From positions 1 through 64,000 of the forward strand of contig NZ_FUYE01000014.1 in NCBI RefSeq assembly GCF_900167535.1: a stretch of DNA of 64,000 nucleotides, given 5' to 3'. The stretch is from Prosthecobacter debontii. GTDB lineage: Bacteria > Verrucomicrobiota > Verrucomicrobiia > Verrucomicrobiales > Verrucomicrobiaceae. Position 1 is the stretch's first letter; every line of letters starts with the position of its first letter. This document shows positions 9,208 to 19,000 of this stretch, piece by piece. Below the pieces are notes generated by a model, which was not told the origin of the DNA, ran no database searches, and saw only the letters and a program-made list of their open reading frames with translations. Position numbers and translations under genes: made by a program.

Positions 9208-9590
9208 TCCTAGATACCAACTTCATCATCACGGCGGAGCGAGAGGCTCGCCGAGGTATCGCGGGGCGTGTGGATGCCTTCCTCGCCGCCCGTCCCAATG
9301 AGTTATTTTACATCACCTTTACCGTCGCGGGTGAATTGGCCTGCGGTCAGTCCGCCTCGCCACGACGTGATTGGGAGCGGCTATGTCAGCCTTATCCCGT
9401 TCTTCCATGGACTCTGTAAATCTCATGGCAATACGGTGAGCTCTATCGAGAACTCGCGCGCACAGGTCACTTGATTGGCACGAATGACTTGTGGATTGCC
9501 GCCACCGCGCTCGTTCATGACTATGGCGTTGTGACCAACGACATGAACGAGTTTTCCCGCGTTCCGGGACTTCAAGTGATCGGATACTGA
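9198..9590 (+). pseudogene. vapC: VapC PIN-domain toxin with in-frame stop codon
   Basis: Reading from 9198 gives LILDTNFIITAEREARRG, GELACG and then VLPWTL followed by TAA at 9417-9419. The same frame continues without any shift as ISWQYGELYRELARTG, GTNDLWIAATALVHDYG, TNDMNEFSRVPG and stops at 9590 (131 codons including the internal stop). The C-terminal part carries the last two conserved PIN acidic positions (NDLWIAA, TND), so the 73-residue product lacks half the magnesium-binding site. A single G-to-T change of GAA (WTLEISWQYG is typical of VapC) would explain it. Probably an inactivated toxin; a sequencing error is possible. Confidence 0.85.
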
Positions 9591-9611
9591 AAACACGAAT
9601 TCCGCGTCTTC

Positions 9612-11297
9612 CTACTTCTTCACAAAGCCATCTTTCAGAGCGACGGTGCGGTTAAACACAGGCTTCCCTGGCTGCGTGTCTTTGGGGTCGCTGTAAAAGT
9701 AACCCACGCGTTCAAACTGATAGTGCGCGCCTGGTTTGGCCTCAGCCACGGAAGGTTCGATCTTCGCCGTCACGACCTCGAGAGATTGCGGATTCAAGAA
9801 CTGTGTAAAGTCGCCCTCCTCACCATCCGGTTGCTCGACGGTGAACAGTTTATCGTAAAGACGCACTTCCACATCGAGAGCCTGAGCCGCACTGACCCAG
9901 TGAATGGTGCCTTTCACCTTCGGACGGCCCACAGGTTTCACCCCATGACGCGTGGCATCATCATACGTGCAGCGCAGTTCCACGATGTTCCCGGTCTCAT
10001 CCTTGATCACTTCCTGGCAGATGATGCAGAAGGCATACTTCAGACGAACCTCTCCCCCTGGAATCAAGCGATGGAACCCAGGGATGGGGTTCTCCATGAA
10101 GTCATCCGCATCGATGTAGAGTTCACGGCTCAGGGGGACCTTACGGGTGCCGTCAGCCTCGTTCTCCGGGTTGTTCACCAACTCCACATGCTCGACTTGA
10201 CCTTCAGGATAGTTGGTGATGACCACCTTGATCGGGCGCAGCACGGCATACACACGCTGAGCATGTTTGTTCAGGTCTTCACGCACGCTGTGCTCCAGCA
10301 GGTTCAGTTCGGTGAGAGATGGATACTTGGTGAGGCCAATCGTTTTGCAGAAGCTCCGCACGGCTGCCGGGGTATAACCACGGCGGCGGATGCCGCTGAT
10401 GGTGGGCATGCGTGGATCATCCCAGCCATTGACAAAACCTTCCTTCACCAGACGCAGCAGCTTGCGCTTGCTCATCACGGTGTAGGTCAGATTCAGGCGA
10501 GCAAACTCGCGCTGATAAGGTTGCCCCGGCAGGCCAGACACATTGTTAATGAGCCACTCATAGAGAGGGCGGTGATGCTCAAACTCCAGGGTGCAAAGGC
10601 TGTGTGTGATCCCCTCCAGCGCATCGCTCAGAGGATGCGCAAAGTCATACATCGGATAAATGCACCACGCGTCTCCTGTGCGGTGATGATGCGCGTGCAT
10701 GATGCGGTAGATCGCCGGGTCACGCATGTTCATGTTCGGCGAGGCCATATCGATCTTGGCCCGCACGATCTTCTCGCCCTCTTTGAATTCACCGGCACGC
10801 ATGCGCGCAAACAGATCCAAGTTCTCGGCCACACTGCGGTCACGATACGGACTGTTCGTGCCGGGAGTGGTCAGTGTGCCACGATTGGCTCGCATCTCTT
10901 CGGCATTCTGATCATCCACATAGGCGAGACCTTTTTCGATCAACTGCACGGCAAAGCCATAGAGCTTCTCGAAGTAATCACTGGCGTAAAAAAGATTGTC
11001 GCCCCAGTCAAAGCCCAACCACTTCACGTCCTCCTGGATGCTATCCACATACTCCACCTCTTCTTTGGTGGGGTTGGTATCGTCAAAGCGGAGATGGCAC
11101 TTCGCCTTGGGCGCGTTTTCCACGCTCAGGCCAAAATTCAGACAAATGCTCTTGGCATGACCGATGTGCAGGTAACCGTTCGGCTCCGGTGGGAAGCGGG
11201 TGATCACCCAGCCGTCGTTGCGTTGCGCAGCCACATCGGCAGCGATCATTTCGCGGATGAAATCAAGGGAGGCTGGAGCGGCTGGGGTATCTGACAT
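9612..11297 (-). CDS. glnS: Glutaminyl-tRNA synthetase
   Basis: The 561-residue class I synthetase has [16 protein letters not shown] (HIGH motif, residues 44-47) and VMSKRKL (KMSKS loop, about residue 274), followed by two C-terminal anticodon-binding barrels. It charges tRNA-Gln directly. Regions such as [22 protein letters not shown] and [20 protein letters not shown] are diagnostic for GlnRS rather than GltX. It is last in a minus-strand run behind the TPR gene (74-bp gap). Presence of GlnRS suggests the organism need not depend on the GatCAB route for Gln-tRNA. Confidence 0.96.
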   Translation of the reverse strand: MSDTPAAPASLDFIREMIAADVAAQRNDGWVITRFPPEPNGYLHIGHAKSICLNFGLSVENAPKAKCHLRFDDTNPTKEEVEYVDSIQEDVKWLGFDWGDNLFYASDYFEKLYGFAVQLIEKGLAYVDDQNAEEMRANRGTLTTPGTNSPYRDRSVAENLDLFARMRAGEFKEGEKIVRAKIDMASPNMNMRDPAIYRIMHAHHHRTGDAWCIYPMYDFAHPLSDALEGITHSLCTLEFEHHRPLYEWLINNVSGLPGQPYQREFARLNLTYTVMSKRKLLRLVKEGFVNGWDDPRMPTISGIRRRGYTPAAVRSFCKTIGLTKYPSLTELNLLEHSVREDLNKHAQRVYAVLRPIKVVITNYPEGQVEHVELVNNPENEADGTRKVPLSRELYIDADDFMENPIPGFHRLIPGGEVRLKYAFCIICQEVIKDETGNIVELRCTYDDATRHGVKPVGRPKVKGTIHWVSAAQALDVEVRLYDKLFTVEQPDGEEGDFTQFLNPQSLEVVTAKIEPSVAEAKPGAHYQFERVGYFYSDPKDTQPGKPVFNRTVALKDGFVKK

Positions 11298-11371
11298 GGA
11301 AAGCGGGGAGAGTTGGACTGGAAGCCCGAGGAGTCAAGGCAGGACAACCGCACTTCGGGGGGACAAGCTCA

Positions 11372-13567
11372 TCAAGGTGAAGCGGGGAGTGGCACCACCG
11401 CATTCGTGGTCGGCGGTGTGACCGAAAGTGGTCTAGAAATCGTGCCTTCAGGAGGAGTCTGATTTTGAAAAGGCAAGGTGTTTCCGCTGACTGGGATTGA
11501 CGTGCCTACCTGCAGATTCCCCTGACTGGACAGCGATTGCAGAATACTCCCAACGGCATTCTGCTCCGGTCGCATGGTTGACCGGGTCTGTGCGATGAAA
11601 TTTTCCATCGACGCAAGCATCGCTGCATTACTGCCGGGACGGCTACGGATGGCTTGGCAAACGAGTTCAGCCTGCTGAACAGCCTCCATGACTTTCTGAT
11701 TATTCGCCAAGCAAATCACGAAATTGTGTCGAAACACAATCATTTGGTCGTCCTCCGGTTCCAAGACTTTTTCAAGAATGCCGTAGCCTTCTCGGAAAAG
11801 AGCCTCCGACTCATTCATTCGTTTCTGTCGCATCAGATTGATGGCCACACTCATCAACGCTTTCACGGTTTCAGGGTGCTCCCGACCGCGTTCTCCAATA
11901 AGAATCGAATGAATGTCGCGGTACTCCTTTTCCGCATCAGGAAGCTGCCCGAGTGATTCCAGCACCGAAGCCAAATTTGAGCGACTGGGAACGGTATTGG
12001 CATGTCCACGCCCGTACTGCGCCTCAAGCTGGGCCAAAGTGGCCTTGAGTTCTGATATCTCACGTTTTCTTGCATCGCCCAACATTTCTGGATGGCTGCT
12101 GTAGAGAACGGCGAGGTTATTTCGAACGGCCAAAGTTCTTTCATGGTCTGGCCCCAGCACCCGCTCCCGCACGCTCAAGGCAATGCGATACTGTTCCTCC
12201 GCCTCTTTCAGCTTTCCCTGTTCACGATACGCAATACCCAGATTGTTTCGTGTCGCTTGGGTCTCCAGAGCATCCACAGGTAGAGTGGCTAATTGCCTTT
12301 CCAAGACGTGCTTGAAAATCTCTTCCGCTTTTGCATGCTTACCGGTGTCATTCATGCAGCTTCCCAAGAAACTGTAGCTCGTGAGGGTGCTAGGATCATC
12401 TGGCCCATAGACACGTTTCTCGTTTTCATAAAGGATTTGGTACTGAGTAGCCGCCTCTGTGTAGCGGCCTCGATCATAATAAAAAGCGCCCAAATTATGG
12501 CGCGCTGTCAATGTCGCCTGCGCATCGTTCCCGTAAGCCTTGCGGGCTAAATCCATCACAGACACCAACTCCGCCTCAGCATCAGCGTAGCGGCCTTGAT
12601 CGTTAAGGCAGAAGGCCAACGAGTTGCGAGCCACGATAACTTTTTCATGCTGCCCTCCGTAACTGTCTTTCAACTGGGCAATCACTTGACGCCACTGAAC
12701 TTCCGCATCGACATCGCGTTTCAAGGATTTCAGAACTTTAGCTAGGTTCTTGCGGACCACCAAAATCGCATCGGGCGGTGCGTTCTTCTGCTTTTCTAAA
12801 CGCTGCAGGATCTCTTGATACTCCTTTTCAGCAGCCGCGTCCTGCTTCTGATCATAAAGTGCAGCGGCCAACTCGTTTTGATAGCGAAGCGTTTTTCCGT
12901 GGCTTGGACCTAAAGCCAAACTATACTGCTGGTGGATTTCTCGCAGAACGGCCAACTGAAACTGAAAGTCATTCTGAAGATAAGCGAGATTTGCCATTGA
13001 GGCCTGGATGTCGGCCCACAGTTCCAAATCCACCTTGGGATCAGTTTCTCCCGCCGCGACTTTCAGATATCTTCGGGCATCTTCAAAGCGACGCATTTCT
13101 TGGGCGGAATAGGCTGCCAGAGCCAGCGCATCCACCACCTCTGATACCACCCGATGCTTGGACTGATGCGCCGTATCGCCTGCCTTGAGCGCCAGCGCAC
13201 AGGCCGACGCATAATCATGAACAAAAAAAGCTAATCGAGCGCGTTCAATGGTCGTGAGTTTTTTGGCATCCAAACGTTTTTTTGCGTCCGCCTGTAGCGC
13301 CTCAAAAAGTCCGTCAAGAGGCAAGTTAAAGCGATCAAGCAAAGGGCTTACGGCCATGAATAATCGACGAATCTCACCTTCTTTATCCCTCGCCAAAGGC
13401 GTGAAAGAGACGGCTCGTGGATACTCCCTGAGGAGAGCCGCCACCTGCATCTCCTGCCCGCGAAAGTCCTTCTCAGGTTGCCCTTTCGTCCCTGCTCCAG
13501 AGAGCGGACTGAGCCAACTCATGAGTGCAAAGCTGGTAATGATGAATCCGAGTGGCCGGAGTTTCAT
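11372..13567 (-). CDS. Exported tetratricopeptide-repeat protein
   Basis: The 731-residue protein starts with a signal peptide (about residues 1-25, ending LSGAG). From about residue 150 to 650 it carries many consecutive TPRs of the 42-residue kinesin-light-chain type (TPR_10/TPR_12), recognisable from repeated YADAEAELVSVMDLARKAYG- and GPDHERTLAVRNNLAVLY-like units. The C terminus is a Ser/Pro/Thr-rich tail. TPR superhelices mediate protein-protein contacts; partner and pathway are unknown. It sits 24 bp downstream of the uracil-DNA-glycosylase-like gene, in what looks like one operon. Confidence 0.8.
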   Translation of the reverse strand: MKLRPLGFIITSFALMSWLSPLSGAGTKGQPEKDFRGQEMQVAALLREYPRAVSFTPLARDKEGEIRRLFMAVSPLLDRFNLPLDGLFEALQADAKKRLDAKKLTTIERARLAFFVHDYASACALALKAGDTAHQSKHRVVSEVVDALALAAYSAQEMRRFEDARRYLKVAAGETDPKVDLELWADIQASMANLAYLQNDFQFQLAVLREIHQQYSLALGPSHGKTLRYQNELAAALYDQKQDAAAEKEYQEILQRLEKQKNAPPDAILVVRKNLAKVLKSLKRDVDAEVQWRQVIAQLKDSYGGQHEKVIVARNSLAFCLNDQGRYADAEAELVSVMDLARKAYGNDAQATLTARHNLGAFYYDRGRYTEAATQYQILYENEKRVYGPDDPSTLTSYSFLGSCMNDTGKHAKAEEIFKHVLERQLATLPVDALETQATRNNLGIAYREQGKLKEAEEQYRIALSVRERVLGPDHERTLAVRNNLAVLYSSHPEMLGDARKREISELKATLAQLEAQYGRGHANTVPSRSNLASVLESLGQLPDAEKEYRDIHSILIGERGREHPETVKALMSVAINLMRQKRMNESEALFREGYGILEKVLEPEDDQMIVFRHNFVICLANNQKVMEAVQQAELVCQAIRSRPGSNAAMLASMENFIAQTRSTMRPEQNAVGSILQSLSSQGNLQVGTSIPVSGNTLPFQNQTPPEGTISRPLSVTPPTTNAVVPLPASP

Positions 13568-13591
13568 AGCTCCCTTTCCGCGTGAGGTTTC

Positions 13592-14566
13592 CTAGCGTTT
13601 GAAATAACTACGCTGCTTCTCACTGATCGGCAGGCCCACTTTTTCCATGACCTGGAGCATATCCTCCCAGACCTGACGCTTGGCCACCACTCCACCATCC
13701 GCCATTTTTTCCTCACGCAGAATGTAGCTGGGGTGGAAGGTCACCATCGTCGGCAGATCCTGAACGGTGTAAAACTTGCCACGTAACCGAGTCACCGGAC
13801 CACTGATGCCCAGGCCCTCAGCGGCGGTTTTTCCGAGCGCCACCAGCACCTTGGGCTGAATGATGGCGATCTCGGTGTAAATGTAGGGCAGACAGGCGCG
13901 CATCTCCGCCACCGTCGGTGGACGATTCGAGTTGCCCTGGTTTTCCATGGCGGGGCGGAATTTGCAGATGTTGCTGATGTAAACGCCACTGCGATCCAAT
14001 CCCATCGCCTTGATGATGCCCGTGAGCTTTTGCCCGGCGGGCCCCACAAAGGGCTCCCGCTGACGCTCCTCCTCCACGCCCGGAGCTTCACCAATGAACA
14101 TGATTTCAGCATCCGGACTGCCGACGGCAAAGACCATCGTCTGACGCAGGGTGCCTAGAGCACGCGCTTCAGGGGATTGTTCGGCCAGAGCAGCGAGAGC
14201 AGCCAGTTTTTCCGCCTTCGTGCTGCCGGTCACTTCGATCAATGATGCACTGGCATCGGATGAAGCTGCGGCCATTCGGGTCACAGGAGCAGTCTCACGC
14301 GCGGGCATGCGGCTCTGTGGGGCGGGCTCCATCGCCTGCGCCTTCAGAGCTGAAAAAGAGGCGGACGTTTCCGAAGTCGATGGTGAAAACCCCGTCTCTG
14401 CGGAACGGCGCAGAGGCTCAGGTCGAGCCAGGCGAGCGGGTGCAGCAGCCTTCGCTGGCAGCAATATGTCCAGAGCTCCAGGGCGCAGGCCCACATGCGT
14501 CTGCCCCGCTGTCAGGCGCTGTTGCAGATAGCTTTTCAGGAGCCCGGTAGCGAGTTCTTTGGACAT
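13592..14566 (-). CDS. Uracil-DNA glycosylase family protein (family 4-like)
   Basis: The product is 324 residues from the ATG at 14566. The N-terminal 120 residues are Ala/Pro-rich and probably disordered. The C-terminal domain has FIGEAPGVEEERQREPFVGP (motif 1, uracil/water site), YISNICKFRP and TFHPSYILRE (motif with catalytic-loop His), the layout of UDGa/SPO1-polymerase-associated glycosylases (COG1573). These remove uracil from DNA in base-excision repair. Unlike classical family 4 enzymes, the first two Fe-S cysteines (CxxC before the motif) are absent. The open frame extends to 14836, but that stretch reads antisense through plsY and has no family likeness. Confidence 0.8.
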   Translation of the reverse strand: MSKELATGLLKSYLQQRLTAGQTHVGLRPGALDILLPAKAAAPARLARPEPLRRSAETGFSPSTSETSASFSALKAQAMEPAPQSRMPARETAPVTRMAAASSDASASLIEVTGSTKAEKLAALAALAEQSPEARALGTLRQTMVFAVGSPDAEIMFIGEAPGVEEERQREPFVGPAGQKLTGIIKAMGLDRSGVYISNICKFRPAMENQGNSNRPPTVAEMRACLPYIYTEIAIIQPKVLVALGKTAAEGLGISGPVTRLRGKFYTVQDLPTMVTFHPSYILREEKMADGGVVAKRQVWEDMLQVMEKVGLPISEKQRSYFKR

Positions 14567-14607
14567 GCGAAGAGAGGTAAAACGAGACGCCGAAAAAGAT
14601 AGTTCAA

Positions 14608-15249
14608 TCAGGCCTTTTTGCGACCCGCCTTGGACTCTGTCCCTGCCAGCAAGCGGCTGATGTTTGAGCGATGGCGAACGATCACGAGCCCCATGATGAG
14701 GATACCAAAGCCCAGCATGACCAGATCCCACTGACCATTGCGCCCCATCACCGTGGCCATGGTCGCCACCACTCCCACACCCGCCATCATGGAGGCCAGG
14801 GAGACATAGCGTGTGGTGAAGAAAAACAGCAACCACACGATCAACCCACCCAGCATGGCCAGGGGGGCGATACCGAGCAAGACACCCGCCGTCGTCGCCA
14901 CGCCTTTCCCACCTTTAAAGCTGAGCCAGAACGTGAACATGTGCCCCAGCACAGCCGCTAACCCGGCGACCACGGCGGCCGCAGAGATGATTTCTTGCGC
15001 TGCGCCCTGCTGAGCCACCCACACGCCCGCCAGCCAGGCCGGAAGCCAACCCTTCAAAGCATCCAGAATGAAAACCGGAATGCCGATCCCCTTCCCCAGG
15101 ACACGGATCACATTCGTGGCGCCGATGTTACCACTGCCATGCTGGCGAATATCAATGCCCTTGAGCTTACCTGCCCAATAACCAAAAGGCAGCGAACCGC
15201 TCAGGTAGCCGCCGAGTGCTGAAACTAAAATTGCCGCCGTGGGAGTCAT
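14608..15249 (-). CDS. plsY: Glycerol-3-phosphate acyltransferase PlsY
   Basis: The 213-residue integral membrane protein has five likely transmembrane segments and the three PlsY motifs: SGSLPFGYWAG, GSGNIGATNVIR (phosphate-binding) and FKGGKGVATTAGV. It transfers an acyl group from acyl-phosphate to sn-glycerol-3-phosphate, the first step of phospholipid synthesis, at the inner membrane. Length and motif order match the family. It is followed after 41 bp by the uracil-DNA-glycosylase-like gene in the same direction. Confidence 0.94.
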   Translation of the reverse strand: MTPTAAILVSALGGYLSGSLPFGYWAGKLKGIDIRQHGSGNIGATNVIRVLGKGIGIPVFILDALKGWLPAWLAGVWVAQQGAAQEIISAAAVVAGLAAVLGHMFTFWLSFKGGKGVATTAGVLLGIAPLAMLGGLIVWLLFFFTTRYVSLASMMAGVGVVATMATVMGRNGQWDLVMLGFGILIMGLVIVRHRSNISRLLAGTESKAGRKKA

Positions 15250-15295
15250 TCGTCTCTATGTATCCCGAGACTCTTCCCATCCGCCAAGGAAAAAG

Positions 15296-15664
15296 TCAGC
15301 CTTGCCACGCACAACCGAGTTCCATCGCCGCATCGTGCAAACGCCTGTCATGCGTCCACAGCGGCACGTGGTGGATCAGACAACTGGCCAAAAGCTGAAC
15401 ATCATTCCAGCGAATCCCGCGACCGTAGAGCTTGCGGTTTTCGATCAAAACCAGCGATTCCCGTTCCGTCGCAGCCTCCACTCGCTCCAATTCACGCAGA
15501 TCGCTGAGGAACTGGCCGCGGTTCGCGAGACCACCGACAGCCAACTCCCCAATGACGATCCAATGGGTCACGATTTCCCCTGCCCAGAGCATCTGTCCCA
15601 GGCGCTGGTCGCTGTTTTTCCCCTTCAGGAAATCCACCCACACATTGGTATCAGCGAGCACCAT
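15296..15664 (-). CDS. vapC: VapC PIN-domain ribonuclease toxin
   Basis: The 122-residue PIN protein keeps all acidic positions: VLADTNVWVDFL (Asp5 in DTN), IGELAVGG (Glu), NDVQLLASC (Asp) and THDRRL (Asp). Such toxins cleave RNA, often tRNA or 23S rRNA loops, and are held inactive by VapB. Start ATG at 15664 overlaps the end of the upstream vapB by 14 nt, so translation is coupled. Unlike the VapC at 9.2 kb, it is intact. Confidence 0.88.
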   Translation of the reverse strand: MVLADTNVWVDFLKGKNSDQRLGQMLWAGEIVTHWIVIGELAVGGLANRGQFLSDLRELERVEAATERESLVLIENRKLYGRGIRWNDVQLLASCLIHHVPLWTHDRRLHDAAMELGCAWQG

Positions 15665-15914
15665 AAGGCTTGGGGTCTTCAGCGACTTTTTTGAACGGCA
15701 CCCGAGAGGTGTTCAAGGGCTCCTCAATGGGGCGAGCCCGGTCAGGAACACTCAAGTCTGGCATGCTGCCTCCCAAGGCCGCCAGACGACGGGAGGCTTC
15801 ACGTGCGATCAATGCTTCGAGTCCCATATGCACAAGTTTGGTTTTTTCAGTGATGCCGGTCAGCCTTGCGGCTTTGGCGATGAGGTCTTCATCCAGGAGT
15901 AATGTTGTTCTCAT
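15651..15914 (-). CDS. vapB: VapB antitoxin
   Basis: From the ATG at 15914 the protein has 87 residues: MRTTLLLDEDLIAKAARLTG followed by ITEKTKLVHMGLEALIARE is the ribbon-helix-helix fold of type II VapB (DUF2191-like) antitoxins. The C terminus (VPDRARPIEEPLN) would wrap the VapC toxin. The open frame extends six codons upstream to 15932, but MRTTLLL is the family start. It overlaps vapC by 14 nt. A perfect palindrome lies 20 bp upstream and is a plausible autoregulatory operator. Confidence 0.87.
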   Translation of the reverse strand: MRTTLLLDEDLIAKAARLTGITEKTKLVHMGLEALIAREASRRLAALGGSMPDLSVPDRARPIEEPLNTSRVPFKKVAEDPKPYGAR

Positions 15915-15934
15915 GCACGCTTTTATACTCATTG

Positions 15935-15944
15935 ATATGCATAT
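15935..15944. promoter_or_regulatory. Palindrome upstream of vapBC (candidate operator)
   Basis: ATATGCATAT is a perfect 10-bp palindrome 21 bp upstream of the vapB start, in AT-rich DNA unlike its surroundings. VapB-VapC complexes usually repress their own promoter through short palindromes here. The palindrome is seen; the function is inferred. Confidence 0.45.
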
Positions 15945-16027
15945 TAAAGTGCATTTTCCCTCATGTGCACTTTTCTGCTCGAAAAGAGTATTTTCGCACG
16001 ATTCTCTGGGCCGCGTTTATTCCACCC

Positions 16028-19000
16028 ATGGTCCGTTTTGCCCTTCTCACCGCGTTTTTCCTCTCAGCCGCTTTGGCTCATGCTGAGATCAAACCCCTGA
16101 AAGCCCTCCTCGTCGCTGGAGGTTGCTGTCACGACTACGCCAAGCAGCACGAGATTCTCAGCCAGGGCATCCAATCCCGCGCCAATGTGCAGGTGGATGT
16201 GGTGTGGACCGATGATAAATCCACGAATCCACCTCTACCGCTGTATGACAATCCCGATTGGGCCAAGGGCTACGACATCATCATCCACGATGAATGTGCC
16301 GCCGGCATGAAGGACCTGGGGGCCATCAAACGCCTCCTGGATGTCCATAAGACCGTCCCCGCCGTGCATCTGCACTGCGCCATGCACAGCTTCCGCCCCG
16401 GCAATGACTCCTGGTTCAAGCACCTGGGCCTGCAATCCAACTCCCACGGACCGCAGGAGCCCATTGCCATCACCTATGTCGATAAAGAGCATCCCATCAC
16501 TCAACCACTGGCGGACTGGACCACGATCAAGGAGGAGCTGTATAACAACGTCAATCTCTTCGATGCCCACCCTCTGGCCATGGGCAAGCAGGTGGTGAAA
16601 CAGAAGGACGGCACCACCAAGGAAGTGGAATACATCGTCGCCTGGACCAATGAAAAACAAGGCGCTCGCAGCTTTAGCACCACCATCGGCCATAACAACG
16701 ACACCGTCGCCGATGCCCGTTACCTGGATCTGCTCACACGCGGCGTGCTCTGGGCCTGCGGCAAACTCAGCCCCGATTACCTCACGGCGTTCCAGGGCCA
16801 AAACAAGGTCACCTTTGTCAAAGGCAATCCCGAGCCGCCCAAACCTCAACCCAAGCCAGCAGCAGCGACTCCCCCACCGGCTCCGAAGGACGCCACGTTG
16901 GTGACGATGACCGCCAGCACGGAAGAGTCGAACAAAAACAACTTCGCCTGGCGTGCAGTGGATGGTGATGAAAATACCCGCTGGTGCGCCAGCAATGCCG
17001 ACTATCCCCAGTGGCTGCAATTGGAACTGGAAAAGCCACACTCACTGACCGGCATCAGCACCACCTGGGAAAACAATGGTGTGTATCGTTATAAGATCAC
17101 AGGCTCTGCCGATGGCAAAACCTGGACTGTGCTGGTGGATGCCTCCAGCAACACCAAGGGTGCCCCTTACACCAACGACTTCGCCAAAGCGGATAACATC
17201 AAGTTCATCAAGATCGATATCCTCAGCAAAAACAGCGGTGGCTGGGCCAGCATCCGCGAGGTGAAGCTGAAGGGTGACGGCATCAAGGTACTGGCACCCA
17301 AGATGAGCGCCGAGCAAAAAGCCACCGCCGATAAAGTGGTCAAAGCCGAGTCCGATCCCTACAAAAACGAAGGCAATGTGCCCCCCAAGATCGTCAAACT
17401 CAGTCCCGAAGAAGAAGCGGCGATCCTGAAAGATGTGAAGGTGGCTGAAGGCTTTGAGGTCAGCCTCTTTGCCAACAGCGCCGCAGCCAACTACCCCGTC
17501 TATGTCGCTGCCGCTCCTGATGGCACCCTGTATGTCAGCAGCGATGGCAACGGTTCCCTGGGACGCAATCCCAAGCGGGGGCGCGTGATCCGCATGCGTG
17601 ATCTGGATGGCGATGGCCGGGCCGATGAAACCAAGGTCTTCTGCGAAGTGGATGCTCCACGCGGTCTCGTGTGGGATCATGATCGCCTCTACCTCGTGCA
17701 CCCTCCTCATCTGAGTGAGTTCATTGATGCGGATGGCGATGGCGTGGCTGAAAAGGAAAACATTCTGGTCAAAAACATCGCGTTCAGCTATGCAGATCGC
17801 CCAGCCGACCACACCACCAATGGTCTCAGCCTCGGCATGGATGGCTGGCTCTACATCGCCGGTGGTGACTTCGGTTTCATGAAAGCCGAAGGCACGGATG
17901 GAAGGACGCTCCAGCATCGTGGCGGCGGCGTCATTCGTGTGCGGCCTGATGGCACCGGTTTGGAAATCTACTCCACCGGCACCCGCAACATCCTGGAGGT
18001 GGCCATCAGCCCGCTCATGGACATCTTTGCCCGAGACAATACCAATGACGGCGGCGGCTGGAACGTGCGTTTTCACCACTTCACCGGCCTCGATGACCAC
18101 GGTTATCCACGCCTTTACAAGAACTTCAACGACGAGTGCATCCAGCCTCTAGCGGACTACGGCGGCGGTTCCGGTTGCGGTGCCGTTTACATCGATGAAC
18201 CCGGTTTCGGCGAAGCCTGGAACAACGCCCCCTTCACCGCTGACTGGGGCACCGGCGCCATTTACAAACATTCGGTTAAACCGAAGGGAGCCACTTTTGA
18301 AGAGGTCAAAGCCCCGGAAGCTTTCATCAAAATGACCCGCCCCACCGATGCGGATGTAGACGGCATGAGCCGCGTCTATGCCTCCAGTTGGAAAGGCGCC
18401 ACCTTCAATTGGGAAGGGCCCGATGTCGGTTACATCGTGCAGGTGAGACCGAAGGGGTTTAAGCCGGAGCCGATGCCGGATTTTGCGAAGCTTAGCGAGA
18501 AGGACCTTGTGATGATGCTCGATCTCACAAAGCCTGAAAGCTATCGTCGCAGAACCGAAGCACAGCGTGAACTGCTCCGGAGAAAGAGCGAATTAACACA
18601 TGTTTATGAACGGCAGTTCAAAGACTATCGAACATCTGAACGCAACGAAATTGATATCATCAAGCAATCAACGGAGGGCCGTAACACCGATTATGTATTT
18701 GAAACTCTTTGGAGCAAGGATGCCGTGGTCGCCCACACATCCATCCGAGCGCTCGCTACACATCAGCAGCCTCTTGATCTTTTGGGAGCTTTGTATAACA
18801 ACACAGATTCAGGCAAGAGCAACGATACTACCATTTGGGTTCACCGCCTTCTGAAGGCTCTTGCCATGATCCACAAGCCCGAAGTCGTCACTGGCCTCAT
18901 CGAGCGTCTCAACAAAGCCACCGACGCCACCCTCCGCCAAGGCATTCTCGCGGCTCTCTGTCGGCTGCATTTCACGGAAGGTGAGTGGAAAGGCGATTCC

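Noticed and set aside
9723-11294. 523-codon open frame opposite glnS
   Set aside because: Antisense shadow of a well-conserved synthetase gene; no recognisable domain.
14567-14836. N-terminal extension of the uracil-DNA-glycosylase-like gene
   Set aside because: It overlaps plsY on the same strand in another frame and has shadow-like composition.
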